Origin: Orthonyx spaldingii
Taxonomy: Eukaryota; Chordata; Aves; Passeriformes; Orthonychidae
NCBI GenBank assembly: GCA_013397795.1
Contig: VZTJ01000801.1
Coordinates: 558,001-622,000, forward strand
Reading direction: 5' to 3'
DNA length: 64,000 bases
In this document: piece by piece, positions 39,062 through 53,400 of the stretch
How positions within the stretch are numbered: position 1 is the first letter of the stretch
Layout: every line of letters begins with the position of its first letter
The notes under the pieces: model-generated
The model's database searches: none
The model's input: the letters and a program-made list of their open reading frames with translations, nothing else
What the model was told of the DNA's origin: nothing
Program-made: the position numbers and the translations under genes

Positions 39062-41697
39062 GGGGGAAATGTTACCTATATAACATTTACATAATAGAAC
39101 CATGAAGTAATCTTCCAATACTTGTAACATAGAGGTGCTGAGGAATTCACAAGAAAATAAATGGGAGAAGTATTATCCCTGCCTGTATTGACAGTGTTAA
39201 ATGGACTCTCCATCTACATTACCAACAGATACATCTCTTCATGCTTTCAGAGCAATACTCACACAGAGCAGCTATCAGTAAACTAAGAACCTGTTTCCCT
39301 TTCATTCATGGTACTTCACAAGTGATCACTCTACTCTTACAGCATTAATAAGGACTGAAGAGAGCTGCCTTGCAAGATTCACATTCTAGCAACAACATAA
39401 TGCTAAAAACACATCCAAGCCAGCCATTCCTCAGAGGTTCTCTGCAGTGTTGCATTCTCCTCCCTCTATCCAGTAGCTGAGTAATCCAATAGCTCCTTTT
39501 CAGGTGAGATGCATTCAAATCGCTCATTGGTGAGATAAATCTGAGCTAAGATTTCTACCCACCCAAAAGAACATAGTATAGAGCTGTACGCTTTTCTGGC
39601 CATGTGGAAAATTTTTCTTCTTGAATGAATTCTTAAAACACAGCTGGACAACAGATTGACTCTAGGTTTTAGAGCTTAGACAGATGAAGAAAATATTCCT
39701 GTCTCAGATAAAAGGTTTGTTAAGAAATCTGGGAGGCAGACCCAAAGGGACTCTCATAGTTAAATCACTCTCTTGGAAAAGCTGCATTCAAATGCTCTTA
39801 AAGTGAGGGGAAGGGTGTAAAAGAGCTGGAGATATATCATCTGCATCCATAGTGAGTGCTTTAACCAGCCTTTTTTGGCTATGCTCTATGCAGAATATAA
39901 TCTGTTCAGCATGCAGTAAATAATTGTTGAATCAGACTGTGCAGAAAAGCTAAAAGAGGTCCCTAGATTATGGCTCCTGGTGGGTACCAGTATAAGAGAA
40001 ACATCGATCTACTCCCCACTATCAAAAATTGATTGCTTTTGGAAATTTTACTGCAGAAATAGAATGCTTTCAGCACCTCAGGAAACATTATGGCAACATT
40101 AACTTATAGGGTGGTTATGTGCTCAGGATCTCAATTTGAGACTAGTCTGGTAGAAAACTTAGAAGAGCCCTGACTTGGCATACTGACTTGATTTTTCTAC
40201 ATTAATAAGTAAGTAAGTAAATAAATAAATAAACTACCACAAACCCTAAGGTGTCACAATTTCATTCACAACTCGTAGGTGAACTTCTGCTACAGATGTA
40301 AATGGCCCAAATGGAACAGCTGCAATTTTCTTTAAAAAACTGAGCACATCTCAGTCAGGGTTAACAGATCTTGCATGAAGAGCTTCAATTGTTTCTAATG
40401 GAAGTTGAAAGAACAGTGGGGATCAAGCTCCATACTGACTTAATGAAAGTTAACAATCTCAGTATTAGCCAGCTAATAGTGAAACTGCCAGTAACTTAGA
40501 TGTACTCGGCTAAAGAAAAACACCAAGACCAACAACAAAACAAAGCAAAGAGAAAAAGCACCCATTTTCCATAAATGTTTCCATCAAAGGAGGTAAATTT
40601 CTGACAGACCTGCTGTTACATGGGTTGGATTGCAGCTGCCTATATGCAGTTGATTGCAAGACTGTGGAAGGACAGCATATTTTATTACAGCACCATGTCC
40701 TAAAAGCAATTGTTTCAGAAAAATAGAATCTAGCAACTTGTTTAGTAGTCTGCCCTGAGCAGGTAAATACAGGCTCTTGTACAGAATGCAAAATATTTGT
40801 AATGGAGAACAACTACTATACAGCATAACCTGACAATGTTTTTCATTTGTTCACTTTCTGGATTGAAATACACATATTTGTTGTGTCTGATCATTTCTGC
40901 TGATACATAATTTGCAGTGTTTATAGTAACTGCAGATATTCAAGCCATATAGAAAGGGAAACTGATATTTGCAAAACATACTAATTTTTCCTGATTTGAT
41001 TTCTCACACTGGTTTTCAGTGTACTGATCAAGGCTCACCACTTTTGCACAGAACTTTGACTATAATTATTGCATCAACTGAAGAGCTGCACTTTCACCGT
41101 AATTGTGGGGATACATAGTGAGCAACAAAGACCTTAAGAAGACTTACAAACTCAGTTTGGGTAGTGCATGTAGGATCTTGAGTTTCCAGAAAAAAAAAAT
41201 GTATCAGAAGACAATATAGAAGTTATTTATCAGAGTCATTAATTTAATAAAATTAATTCAACATTCAAAACAGTTCAGTGCAAGACACACCAAACTTGGG
41301 GAACAATTCTGAAATCAACAGGATGCAGTTTACGTAAGTTTCAATTTTAAGGGAAAATAATCACTTCCCCAATTAAACTGATTTCCTACACAACAAAAGG
41401 CACCAGATCTAAAAGTAAGTTCTAAACAGGTCACAGACAAAAGTTCTTGTATACAGCCAATCATAATCTTGATTTCTTAGCATAGTCCCTTAAAAGAGGT
41501 TTGGCCTGTGCCAACCAAGACTACCCTAAACAGTGTCCAAGCAGCATTCATGGAAAAGTCCAGGCAAGGGACTATTCCCAACAGGTTGGATGCAGGAGGC
41601 CTCTGAGAGCAGGGAGAAAACCATGTGCAACTTGCCAACACAGATTGGTTCTTGGATAGTTTTACTTACTTACTAATACAGCTGCTACTAGAAAATG
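39062..41697. other. Non-coding flank, no gene seen
   Basis: AT-rich intergenic sequence between the gap and the CpG-rich LTR-like fragment. Only the TAAG/TAAA microsatellite stands out. Confidence 0.55.
40206..40233 (+). repeat. (TAAG)n-(TAAA)n compound microsatellite
   Basis: Three TAAG units pass directly into TAAA units, a typical tetranucleotide microsatellite with a point-mutated half. Confidence 0.9.
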
Positions 41698-41945
41698 TGT
41701 TGGGAAATGCCGCTGCCCGTTTCTGCCGGGTCTTTTCAAGCTGCCCTGCGGCTTGAGCGCGGCTTTTTCTGCTGCGTTTGGCTCTTACTCTATAGACCTT
41801 TTACAGCCTTCGGGGCATGTAAATTCTGGTCTCCTTAGTAACGGCTCGAACAAGCTCGCCCTCATCCAAGGCAGCTTTAGCAGTAACAAGTTGTTAATGG
41901 AGGCAGTTCCGACGGCAAAGAAGCAGGGAGGGCTTTTGCGGCTAT
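41698..41945 (+). mobile_element. CpG-rich LTR-like fragment (probable truncated endogenous retrovirus LTR)
   Basis: A sharply bounded GC- and CpG-rich island of about 250 bases starting TGTTGGGAAATG in AT-rich flank. It has no splice sites, no CpG-island promoter context and no convincing protein frame. Compositional contrast and the TGTTGGGAA-type start suggest a fairly young LTR fragment, but no AATAAA, end motif or target duplication was found, so the call is tentative. It might instead be another GC-rich insertion. Confidence 0.45.
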
Positions 41946-44900
41946 TATTCCAAATTTATTAATTTGAAGGTAGTCACAAAACCGTGTTATACTGATTTTG
42001 AACAAAGCCACGAGTGCTGTGGTGATTTCCATGTAAGGGGGATGTGGCCCTCTGCTTCACCATAGAAAACCATCTTCACATAAGTTATGGGTTTAAACAG
42101 TTCTGAGAGATTTCATGTTTCTGGAAAAACATCTTCTGAATTGAAGTTCTGAACTATAGTTGGTTTGTTGGTCTGTGTCCCTAAATCAAAAAGGGATTAT
42201 AGTTTTAAAGGCAGAGAGAAGTGGAGATATGTTAAAATTATAAAGCACTTCATCTATATGTTCCTATAGAGGATCATTAAATGCAATAAATCAGATGCTA
42301 TTAATATCTTGGGGGAACTGGTTCAGAATTTTACTGACAGAAACATGATCTCTGCTTCTTCCACACAGTAATATAGTAAGAAACAAAAGCAATGATGTAG
42401 GCCAGAACTTTGAATAGAAGAAAACAAATTTAAATTGGTAGAAAGGAAAAATATTTAAAAGTAATTACTTTCCTCTGTATTTTTAAACATCTGTGATATA
42501 AAACAGAGTTTTAATCTCTTTTGGGCTGCCAATCACAGGAGAGATGAAATGACAAGCCCTTTCATGGGGCTTCAGATCCAGTGTCCAGTCATTAGCTTCC
42601 AGGCAATACATGACTTCAAAAATGCTTTATTGCTTAGCTAATATCAAAACTGTCTGACATTATAAGCATTTTAGAAAACTGATGCATTCTGAGCTTTTTA
42701 TGCATTGGCTACTGCTCCTGTATAACTATTACACAGCCTATAGCTGCTCCTTCCCTATTATTTTTCCTTTTTCAAAATGAGAATTACCTCATCTATAAAC
42801 TTTCAATTGCAGTCTGTTGTTTTTTTATGTAAACTTGCATCATTTCAAGTGCAGATTGACACCTCTGTCAAAGATGACTTTGAAAGGAAAAATAACTTCC
42901 AAACTGACCCTCAGTACAAGGGAGTCTAGGTTAAGGGAATCTAGGTTAAGGAGTGGGAGTGTTTTCTCATGCATTGGTAATAATCAAATTCTCTGTAGAG
43001 CACTGTATAATAAGGTGTAATAGAAGAATGTATGAATGTTGAAAAGAAAATAAGTGAAGCTCTGTAGTTTTGCACTGAAAAGTAGCTCATTTCACATGGG
43101 CTTCACGTGGGATCTCTTTAAGAGAAGGTGGGACTCCAATCGCTCAGCTGTCATGACTTGAGACGTCCTTCTGTTTGAGCATCGCATTCTGGGTAATTCA
43201 TGTGGCCAGAATGACTGGAGACTGACTTCAGATGTTTCTGGTAATGGCGCTCAGGGAAAAGGAGTATTTGAAAGACCATCCAATTGAACAGTTGATTTTG
43301 TAATTAACTGCGGCAGCCTCTTCTTGTCAGAGCATTCAGATTCAAATCTCTGACTTGAGTCGGAAGGTGGACCAGGCTCTTCCTCATACAAAGAATGACT
43401 TGGCCATGGGTATATAACATAGGCAGAACAAAGAAGGAGGATGAAGCTTGCAAATACCTAAAAATTTCCTTTACAATTTGCTCCAAGATCGTACTTTTAT
43501 TTCCCAAAATAATTGTAACTACATTTTGTGGGTAGGAAAACTGATTTTCACTCAGACCTATTTGGGAGAGAGAATGCTGGCATTTGCACACATTCTCTAA
43601 GCACATCTCCAAGAAACTGCTCCATCTGCAGTAGCTTCTACAGATCTGCTTGCTTCACAATGTGCAGTGGTGGTGTTTACACTGTTTCATCAAACATTCA
43701 TGCACAAACTTGCTAGACTAGTTAGTCAGATCATGGCTGAACTTGCATTTGCTGATTATCCACAACCCCCGAAGTCAGTCAAAGGACTTAGTTCAACTAT
43801 ACTAAAGCACTACCACAAAAATCCTGCAAAGTCACATACTAATAGCGATATATTCAAACTGATATAAAAGCCAATTCTAGTCTCAGTTATTGATCTCAGT
43901 TTGAATCCTGTACGGTCAGTTTAGCCTGGACTATCCAGGAAGAGAACTGGTCCACAAATACGGAAACTTACATATTCCCTTCCAGATTATGCAAATATAC
44001 TCTTTGGGCCATTTCAAAACCTTTATCTAAACCTTCAGCTAGTGAAGAGGTCTTTGGTAACCTTCAGATCATGGCACAAATTTCCAGTGAACCACTTTGG
44101 GAATTTATTTCACAGAAAGAATACAGAAACACCTCAGGAAAGCACTGACTACCTGGGAACTAACTGTGGTAACTAAGCCCATTTAGGCCTTTCACTTAAA
44201 GAATATTAAACTCACAAAGAAGAGAAACAAAGAGGATTTTGCTGGCCAAAAAGTCATTCCCAGAGCAGAGCTCTGGGAAAACAGCAACAACTTCAAACAC
44301 CTCAGTTTTTATTTTGGGGGATGATTTCTGTTTGTCACACTAAAAAGAAGAAATAGGGCTAAAGACATTTACATGTGTCAAGCTGGATAAATTCAAAACC
44401 CTTGCTATAAGTCCCTAACTGCAAAATGAGTTCAAGCCTGAGCCTTGAGTGATTTTTCTTCTTGTTCTGCTCCTGGCTTGCTTAAAATGACATCAAAAAA
44501 AAAAAAAGTGTCAGCAAAATCCAGATACAGAGAAATGGGATAATAGCAGAAGAATGAATACACAGAAAGCTTTAAAAAGGATCTTAAAAATGTATAGTGA
44601 TGCTTGGCTATGCAGTGGTATTCTTTCCTAAGTATTGAATAATGTATTTGCCATGGGCCAAGTTTAAACCTGCTTTGCACCTTTTGTAATGAAGAGAATT
44701 TAGGGTGAATGACCTTCCAAATTGGCTGTGGGATGACCATATGAGCCAGTAGGAAAGACTTAAGAGGCTCCATATGAAGGCCACATTTGGGTATGTACTG
44801 ACTTTTAGTAGCTTGCATATCTATGGTGTCTTATTTAAATTGGTTGTTCTCCATATTGATTCACTGAGGAAGTTTCAGTCAAGGAAAAATTTCTGCTTCT

Positions 44901-47468
44901 CTACAGTTTTCTGTCTCCTGGCCTCCAGAAGAAAGGCATCTGATCAGACTTGCACAGACTGCACTGAGGGAACAGAATCACTTAGCACGTGATGTAACTT
45001 GTACCTCCATCTGCTTTGCAATGGAAGGGAAGACGTCAGTATGTGGAAGGAAGACTTGGAACTGTTTCCCTCGCCTTCTGAATTCCTCAGGAAGCATTTG
45101 GAGCCAAGACCCTCAGACACATGACAGTTTCTCTCAGGGCTAATATCAGTGGTGTAATATGTGTCCCTGCACAGAACAACCATTGACCAGTTGAATTAAG
45201 ATGATCTTTTAGATAGATCATCCCATTTTTACTTCCCTAGTCAAATAGAACCATGATTCTATTTAACCATAAGCATCTTGCAGACTTTCAAAACTTATCT
45301 TAAAAATGTAAATTGCAAGTTTATATTTGCATTAAACTGATTTATAAAATTACATTAAATATTTATGGTACTATTTAAATTTATAGAGAAGAGAAATAAT
45401 CATTGGAAGCTAATTGCAATTATTGCAATTCTAGACTAAGATTTTATGTTCATAGAAACATGAAAGAATTTCCCAAAATAAAATGTTCTTTTTCTTTAGG
45501 AATTACTGAATAAAAAGTCTCACACACAAAAGCATCGAGTCAAAACATCTTACATAACTGCATAAATTTATACAGTGGATGGATTTCTAACTACACTAAG
45601 AGACTGATATTTTCACTGCATTTTCAGCCAACAGATTTTGTTAATAAAGTCAGGTTTTCCCATGTTACACTGAAAAACTTCAATATGAAAAGAATTTATC
45701 CAGATACATGTGTTTAGGTGTCTAGATAATCAAACAGCTTTTCCTCCAAAATATTTCATACGTCTACTTTATTCTCTGGTCTCTGTGCTTCTAATCACTA
45801 ACAAGCAGTGTAAATAATGTTCTTAATAATAGAATATTACTGAATCTACACAGCTCCTCAGATATCTTAATGATCATTTAGAAAAAACACCTGGTTTACT
45901 TGTAAAAAGAATTATATATAGATGTAGTTATTCAGGGGTATATCTGTACAGATACAGATATACAAGCAGATAGTCTGCAAACTGATTTGGGACTCAGAAG
46001 ATACTGAGTCAAATCTAAATTCTGACCCTGCTTTACTGTCCTATTTTCAGAAGATCATATTCCTTTCTTGTTTCATTTCCCACTCATTTCCCATTATTTG
46101 GAAGACAGAGATAATGACCTCTATTGTTGAACAGATATATAATAAGAAAGAAAGTACTTTTTGCCCAGATAATTTTCTTCAATTTTCTACTATGACTGAT
46201 CTGAGAAAACTCATGAGTCAAGACACTAGGAAGTTTAATCTATCCTGAAAACATCTGGGTTACTTTGTGTAACTCCTCTCAGTTCAGTAAAAATACTCAC
46301 CTATGTATGTAATGCACAGCATTATCAGCCAGTAAAATCTCTGCACTGGCTGATGTAGGTGACTTACAGATTTCTGTTCAGCCCTTTGATGTCTGTGAAA
46401 AGTCACACTGCTGAGTTGTATCAAACTCCTGTGAGGAAGCAGCTAAAAGGGTTAAAAGTGTATCTTGAGACCACTGTACCAAGTATGTTCCAAATGTTAA
46501 GACTTTGCTGTTGATGGATGCATCTAAGTAGATCCTTCCATGTCAGAGAAATTGCAGGGCCGTTCTTCCCTGCCTTTATCTCATTGGTGTCTCTCAATTC
46601 AAGAACAGAATAAGATCTTGAAAACATAGAATTGTGAAATGATATATTCTTTGCCAAAAGATGTTACCTCATCTTGCTTAATTCTGACTTCAACCATCCC
46701 ACCAATTTCTATAAGAAAAGGCTTTGAGGACAGGAATAATATTTTATGCTTCATATGCAAGACAGAAAACTGGGGCAGCAATGACTGTGCCATACAGCTG
46801 AGGGAATCATTCAGAGTTAATAATTTATTTGCTGAATATAGCTTCCTTTCTTCCTTTTTGAACAGTTGTGAAAAAGCATCTTCCTTTCAGCTGCAAGACA
46901 GACAATGGTGCACTTGAGGGGGTCACTCAGGGTGAGCAGAAGGCCACAATACACCTTGCACTGATGTACGCTGCCTCCCTGCTGAAGCTGTCTGAGCACA
47001 AATCTTTACACGGTGACCTACCCTTTGGTGTATGGACACTCGCATTTGCTGATTTGTGACCCACCCAGGCTGACATGAAGGCTATAGAGCATGGCAGGAA
47101 CCTGGGGTTCTCCACTGCACACACTTGAGACCCACAGGCATTTATTTATTTGTTAACATTAGACAAATTCTCTCTGCAAATATACTTGGGAATAGTGTAG
47201 TAAGGAGTTTGCTACAAGAATGGAATAAAAGTGAAGACTAATTTGATCTTGACCTCTTATTACTTATCTGAAGCAACAAACAAATAGGGCTTTTGTTCTA
47301 TGCACTTCATCATCTATGTGAATACTACTCTTGCCACAAAAAATCTGGCTTCATAAACATCCTGTTCTACAAATATTTCTGCCCATGTTTGGTCATATTA
47401 TAATATGACAAGCTTGACTATGCATTATATTACAAATATACAGAGTATTTGTAGGAAGATGATGTAGC

Positions 47469-47499
<31 letters not shown>

Positions 47500-50400
47500 G
47501 ATGATGATGATGTGTGACTATAGTTGCAAAGAACAGCAGGAAATTTTAGGCAAATCATTGCAGTTAGCATATAAGCAGCAGTCAGGTTTTCTTCTTCCTT
47601 CTCTGGAGAGCAGATCAGAACTGAGAACTAATAGCTTATTGTTCATTTTCAATAACTGCATATTAGAACTCTGAGTATGACTTTCTTTGGTACATCCACT
47701 ATTCAGTAATAATACATATTTTAAGCAGCTTCTCAGTAAATTAGTTTCCTAGGATATTCTTGGAAAATGAGCACAAAATGAGTTAGAATATTGCCATGGA
47801 AAATTCAATATTTCATTTAAATAATATTTGCAGATTTCATCCCTTGTTATATGCTTAGATATAATCATCTATAAAAAGAAAACTTATAAATATTCCTTTT
47901 TTGTACATCAAAACTGAAAATTCAGTTCATAATTTTTTAGGGACTGAAAGTCTTCCTGGAAAACAAACGAGAAGAAGAGAAATGCAAACCTCTGACTTTT
48001 CTGAAACTCTTCCATATATACAAACATAAATATGTATTCCAACCATATATATACATAAAGAATATATATAGGTACACTATGTAAACAATGTACACCAACT
48101 GAAGTAAAAATAGAATTTCTTTAAAAGACCTATGTAAACTGCTCCAAACTATAGGTTTAGAAATTCTTTTAGAGACATAGTTATAGAACGGCTGCAGTGA
48201 AGACAAAACTATTGTTCAAGTCAAGACAAGTACTACTCTTGAAAACCAGAGTGGCTTCTGCCCTTTCTTCCTTTTCAGCTCACAAGTTTCCCTTCAGCCT
48301 GTGAAGGTCTCTTCACACCACTAGCAGCAGCCTTCACCACAGAAATGAACTACTAATCTCTGTGGACTGCCTGCCTGCCTGAGACACAGAAAAGTGTGTC
48401 TGTTGCCCAAAAGACTATCTTGCCAGGATCTGCTGCAACCATCTGCAGGTGCATACATCTGGGACCTCCAGAAAGCCCCTTGGCTGCTTTGCTGTTGTTT
48501 TTTTGTTCAGAATGCCGCAAATCACTAGATAGTCACAGATCTAAAAGCTGAGTATAAAATAAATCACGGCCACATTGTACCAATTTTGGCCAGAAGTCTA
48601 GGAGTAACTGCATTATATCATCTTTAGAATATTTTTTATCTCTTGCTGTAATAAATTATTATTTATTTCTTGTTGCAATAAACTTAGCCTACCTTTGATC
48701 CACTAACACTTGAAGTATGATTATTTTAGATTTTGATGATATTTTAAATTCTACTATTCTAATACTAATAATCACTAATTATTCCTACGTGACAAATGTT
48801 CTGTCTTTTCAATGAAGCTTAAAAGAAAAGTTCTTTTTTTTCTTTCTGTCATTGTTTTTGCACCATTGATGGTTTCATTCATGTCAGCACAACTCATAAA
48901 TGAGTTTTAAATGAGTTGAACTGCTTTTGCTGACTAAATTTGCAGAAGCAAAGCATAAAGCATTTTAGGCTCTACAAAAGCAGTCTTTTTATTATTTCTT
49001 ATTGAGAGACTGGTGGTTTAAAAAGAAAGTAGATGCACAGAATTCAATATGGGGTTTTTTTGTAATCTTCACACAATGAAGAACTTCTCTGCACTAGAAA
49101 ATTATCAGACTCTGTATAGGTTTTATAGAATGTATATATACTTTTGCCATTTGGCACTTGCAAAACATGCACCATAGCATATACCTAAAGTGTCAGTAGT
49201 TACAGTCACATAAGACTGTCTCTATAATAAAAAAATACAATACTCAAGCAAGCAATATATACGCATATAGAATTCATACATATGTATGTGTGTATACATA
49301 TAGGTTTACCTATATTCATTCACATAAAATAGTTGTTTTGCAATGTGTTGATGTGTTCTGGCATGTGCCAGTTCTCTTGGTGAAATTAAATGCACATCAC
49401 ACTTTGTCTTCTCAGCTGTTGTATGCTGCCTAGTTTTCAGTTTGGCACTGTCTAGGTATGCTGTTCCAGATGGGAAGTCAGTACATGTGACATGCTTTTC
49501 ACCTGCCATAAAATGCTGAACTCCCTCCATTATTTTGTATAACCAATTTGCAATTCATTTAGTTCTCACACGGGGAATTCCAAAATAACTCAGTAAAATG
49601 TTTACTATTATCAGTACTGGATCTTAAGGCAGTGAGAAAGTAGTCCAGTTTTAGAAGCTTTTACGTGCTATAATTTCCAGATCTGTAACCTACAGCACAG
49701 GATGAGGGATTAAAATTATGCATGAGGTTCTGCATTTGAGTGTCTGATATTACTTTTATGTATTGACATCTGGAACAAAAAGGATTAGTTGTATAATTTA
49801 ATCCTATCAAAGCCAGTTGTAGTTCCCCTCTTCTACACTGTGCTAAATGCACGGAAGATTCTTGCAATAGCATCTGACTGCCTAACAGTGATTACATGGC
49901 ACGGAAGGGATGGTGACTTAGGACATATGATATAAACAACTTTGCAGCACATCAGTCGATTTTTTTGTTTGAGGCCGTGATTCACTTTTCAATGCACAAC
50001 CTTTTATATGTTTTAATGAGTAAGGAGCATTTTAAGGCTGTCATCTTGCTCTCACAAAACAACCTTGGATGCAAAAGGGATTTACAAATATCTCATAAAA
50101 ATCTTCTGGAATCTGTTTTCCTATTTTTCTTTTATGCAGTAGTATAACAAATAATAAGAGTAAAGAAGAATACACTGAATGATATTACAAGTAAAGATGA
50201 GATGCAATTGCTTGTCTTTATCAACAATACAAGAAGCTCAGGACACTACCTTGAAGTAAATTCTTAATTTTAAGGTGATAAAACTTAGAAGAGATGCATC
50301 CCACCTTGTAATGCACTTTCAGAGAGCCTCTGCATCTTCAGCTTCCTCCCTGGGGCTGATTCTTTATTAACACTGAGTAACACTTTGTGCTGCTAACAAT

Positions 50401-53400
50401 CTTCATTATAACCTTGCAATGCCATCAAATACCCATATATCATCTCAAAAATTACCTTTTGTACCCTCACCTCATGAAATTGTTAATATTTGCACATATC
50501 AAATATCTGAAGATTCACTGGACAATAAATCAGTATTCATGTACAATAAACAGCACTAAACATTAGGATTTCCTATTGCCACTAGCAAAAAAGGCTGTTC
50601 TTTACAGCTGAAATTTGTAAACCTACTGAGTTATGAGTTTGGGGTTTTTTATTTGTATTTTCCTGAGCAATAATAAGGTGATCTTTCAATCTCTTCTCTT
50701 AGATACAGTCATATGGTAAATGGAGGAAGTAGTGTTGACAAGAGTGCTTAATTTTTATAATTTAGGCCTAAGTTGTATTCAAGACTTTACATATTTATCC
50801 TTCCTTGAACACTGTGGGAGATGTAAGTAAGCATATAAGATTACAAATTAATCTTACTTACACTGTAGGAGAAAGATTTTATGTCAAGAAGTAAGAGTTA
50901 CAGAAGTATAATCAGAACCCTTATTGGCTTATTACTTATATTAGTCGCACTGTAAAACGTGAAACACTCAGCCAGCATAAAAATAGAGGTAAACAGTGTC
51001 CAAGGCACAAGCAAGTTTTCACACAACCATTCTGAAACTAATGCAGATATTCTGGATAGCTATTGAGGGTCAGAATACCTATTAATGAGTGTAGCATTAA
51101 TCATGTATGCAATTAGTGGGAGGATCAAAGCCTAAACAATGTTCACTTTTACAATTACAGACTTAACTGAACAGCATAGCACAAAGCTGTAAGGGAAGAA
51201 TGCACATTTTGCTTCAAATAACAACAGATTTTCCAAGTGGCTACCATACCCTGCAGGTTCCTTTCCTAAGACAACATTCACTGTGTATAAGTTCTTGTTT
51301 ACAGATGGGTCCTTGCACAAGGAATCGCATATTTTAAAAATGGGCCTTAGTCCTCCAGTACGATTTTCGCACTGTGTTCACACCAAGCCCTGCTAAAGCT
51401 TGTGGAATTTACAAGGACAGCAAACTTTGTATTAGCTGTTACTACAGACCAGAACAAAGTGGAGGATATAATTTTAAATTCCACTTTAGCAAAACCTGTA
51501 TCACAGAACAAATGAATTAATAAGTTTTGAAAAATCTACAGAAAATAGGAAATCCGTGGTTTAGGACTTTTTTTTTCTCTGGAAAAAGCCTTTGGGGTGA
51601 CATAACTTTCAACAGATTTGTATGAAAGGGGAAATCTGAAAAATCTGGTTTTTTAAGATTTCTTTTTCATTGTTTTGAAATGACTTTTTGCTTTATTAAA
51701 TGACAAAACTGGGGAAAATTAAAAAATAATGTAAAAAATCCAAACGAAATATTTCTAAGAAAATTTTATGAATATGTTAATTTGTTTTCATTCTTTCAGT
51801 GGTGCGATCAATGAACTTTATCTCCAGGTCAATATACAACAGTATTTTGAGGGTTTGTAATTCTTTTGTTCAGGCAATGAACTGGAGAAAAAAATGAAAT
51901 AAAAGCAATTATTTGCAATTCTACTACTGTACTGCCAACCATAAAATCTTTTATTTGAAAAGCTACCAGCTTGGCAACTATGTATCCAATACAAAACAAA
52001 GAAAACCAGAAAGTAACAACAGTAGTCTATCTACCTTTCCAGTTTTACCATGAAAAATGTACTTCTCTATGCAAAACTTCTCTAGATGAAGCTTGAAATG
52101 ACACAAACATACATTTCTTATTTTTCTATGAAAGCGTATGCATGCACAGATTTTTCCGTCATTTCTGTTTTACATAGAGTCATGATATTTACATTTCACC
52201 AAACCAAATGACAAAGTATCTATTATTCAAGCATAATATTGGATTTTGTAATTTCGTAAAAGGTTGGGTGCATTTAACCACATACTGTATTTGAGCTTTT
52301 CATATGTAATGAAACAGAATAGGAGATCATGAATTCAGAAAAAAGGCAGGCACGTTCATGATGTGGCATTAAAACACACACACAAAAAAGAAACATTAAT
52401 TCCTTATTGCACTTTGTTTCAAAGAATAGAGATCAGGAGAATATTTATGTTAGAAAAAGTGTTTCTTTCAAAGTAGAAAGATTTCTTCGGCAATATAAAT
52501 GACATTAACCACTAATTCTACCTTTGAAATAAGCATTTTTCATAATAAACCAACAAATAATGGTGATAATGAACAACCTATACTGTGCTTGTTTTTTATG
52601 ATGTTCTCTTAAACATATACACACATGCACACAAGTCTATTACAGACTGTTTTCCCAAGATCCCCAAAAGCTACAAAGTGCTTGAGCTGTCCTGTACTAG
52701 GGTCTAAGAAGGGGATAGGCCACTAAAGAACTGGTGTTCAAGAACAGCTGATCTACACACACCTCTGGCTAGTAGTTGCAATTATTTATGCTAGCAGCTG
52801 TGAAAAAGCTGGAGAGGGATTCACACTTCTCAATTATACTTCCTTGATGTAGTTCAGGGTTATGGCAACCAGACAAAGGCAACCTTTGTGCTATTCCTTT
52901 TAACTGCCTAATGTAACCAGAGTTTAACCTAAAGGGGGTGAAATGTGAAAGTCCACTAAAAAGAGAATGGAAAAGAATGTGTCCAGATCTCCCTTGTCTT
53001 GAGTAAGCTGGCCAGCAATTCTCAGAATGAACACATCAAAATAAGGAGAAATGGCAATTTGTAGCCTGGTTTTCTAGGTAGTTGAGTAAATTTCAAAATA
53101 GAGTGAATACAGTCATTTCCCATGTCACTCTGTCTGTCAAACTCACACTAATTCTTGAATATCATTTTAGAAGAGTAAAAAGACTAAAGATAAGCAGTTT
53201 TTATAATTTCATGAAAACTAGCAAGTGGCTGGAGAAGAAACACTACTATCATTCATTGTGAAGGAAGCTAATGAGATCACCGTTCCTTAGGTATCAGAGG
53301 GGTGGGAAATCAGACATCAATAGTTTTGCTGCACAGTGCTACTCTTTTTTTTACAGGTTTCCATGTTACATTTTCTTATGCCCTAATTGCTATAATTGGA

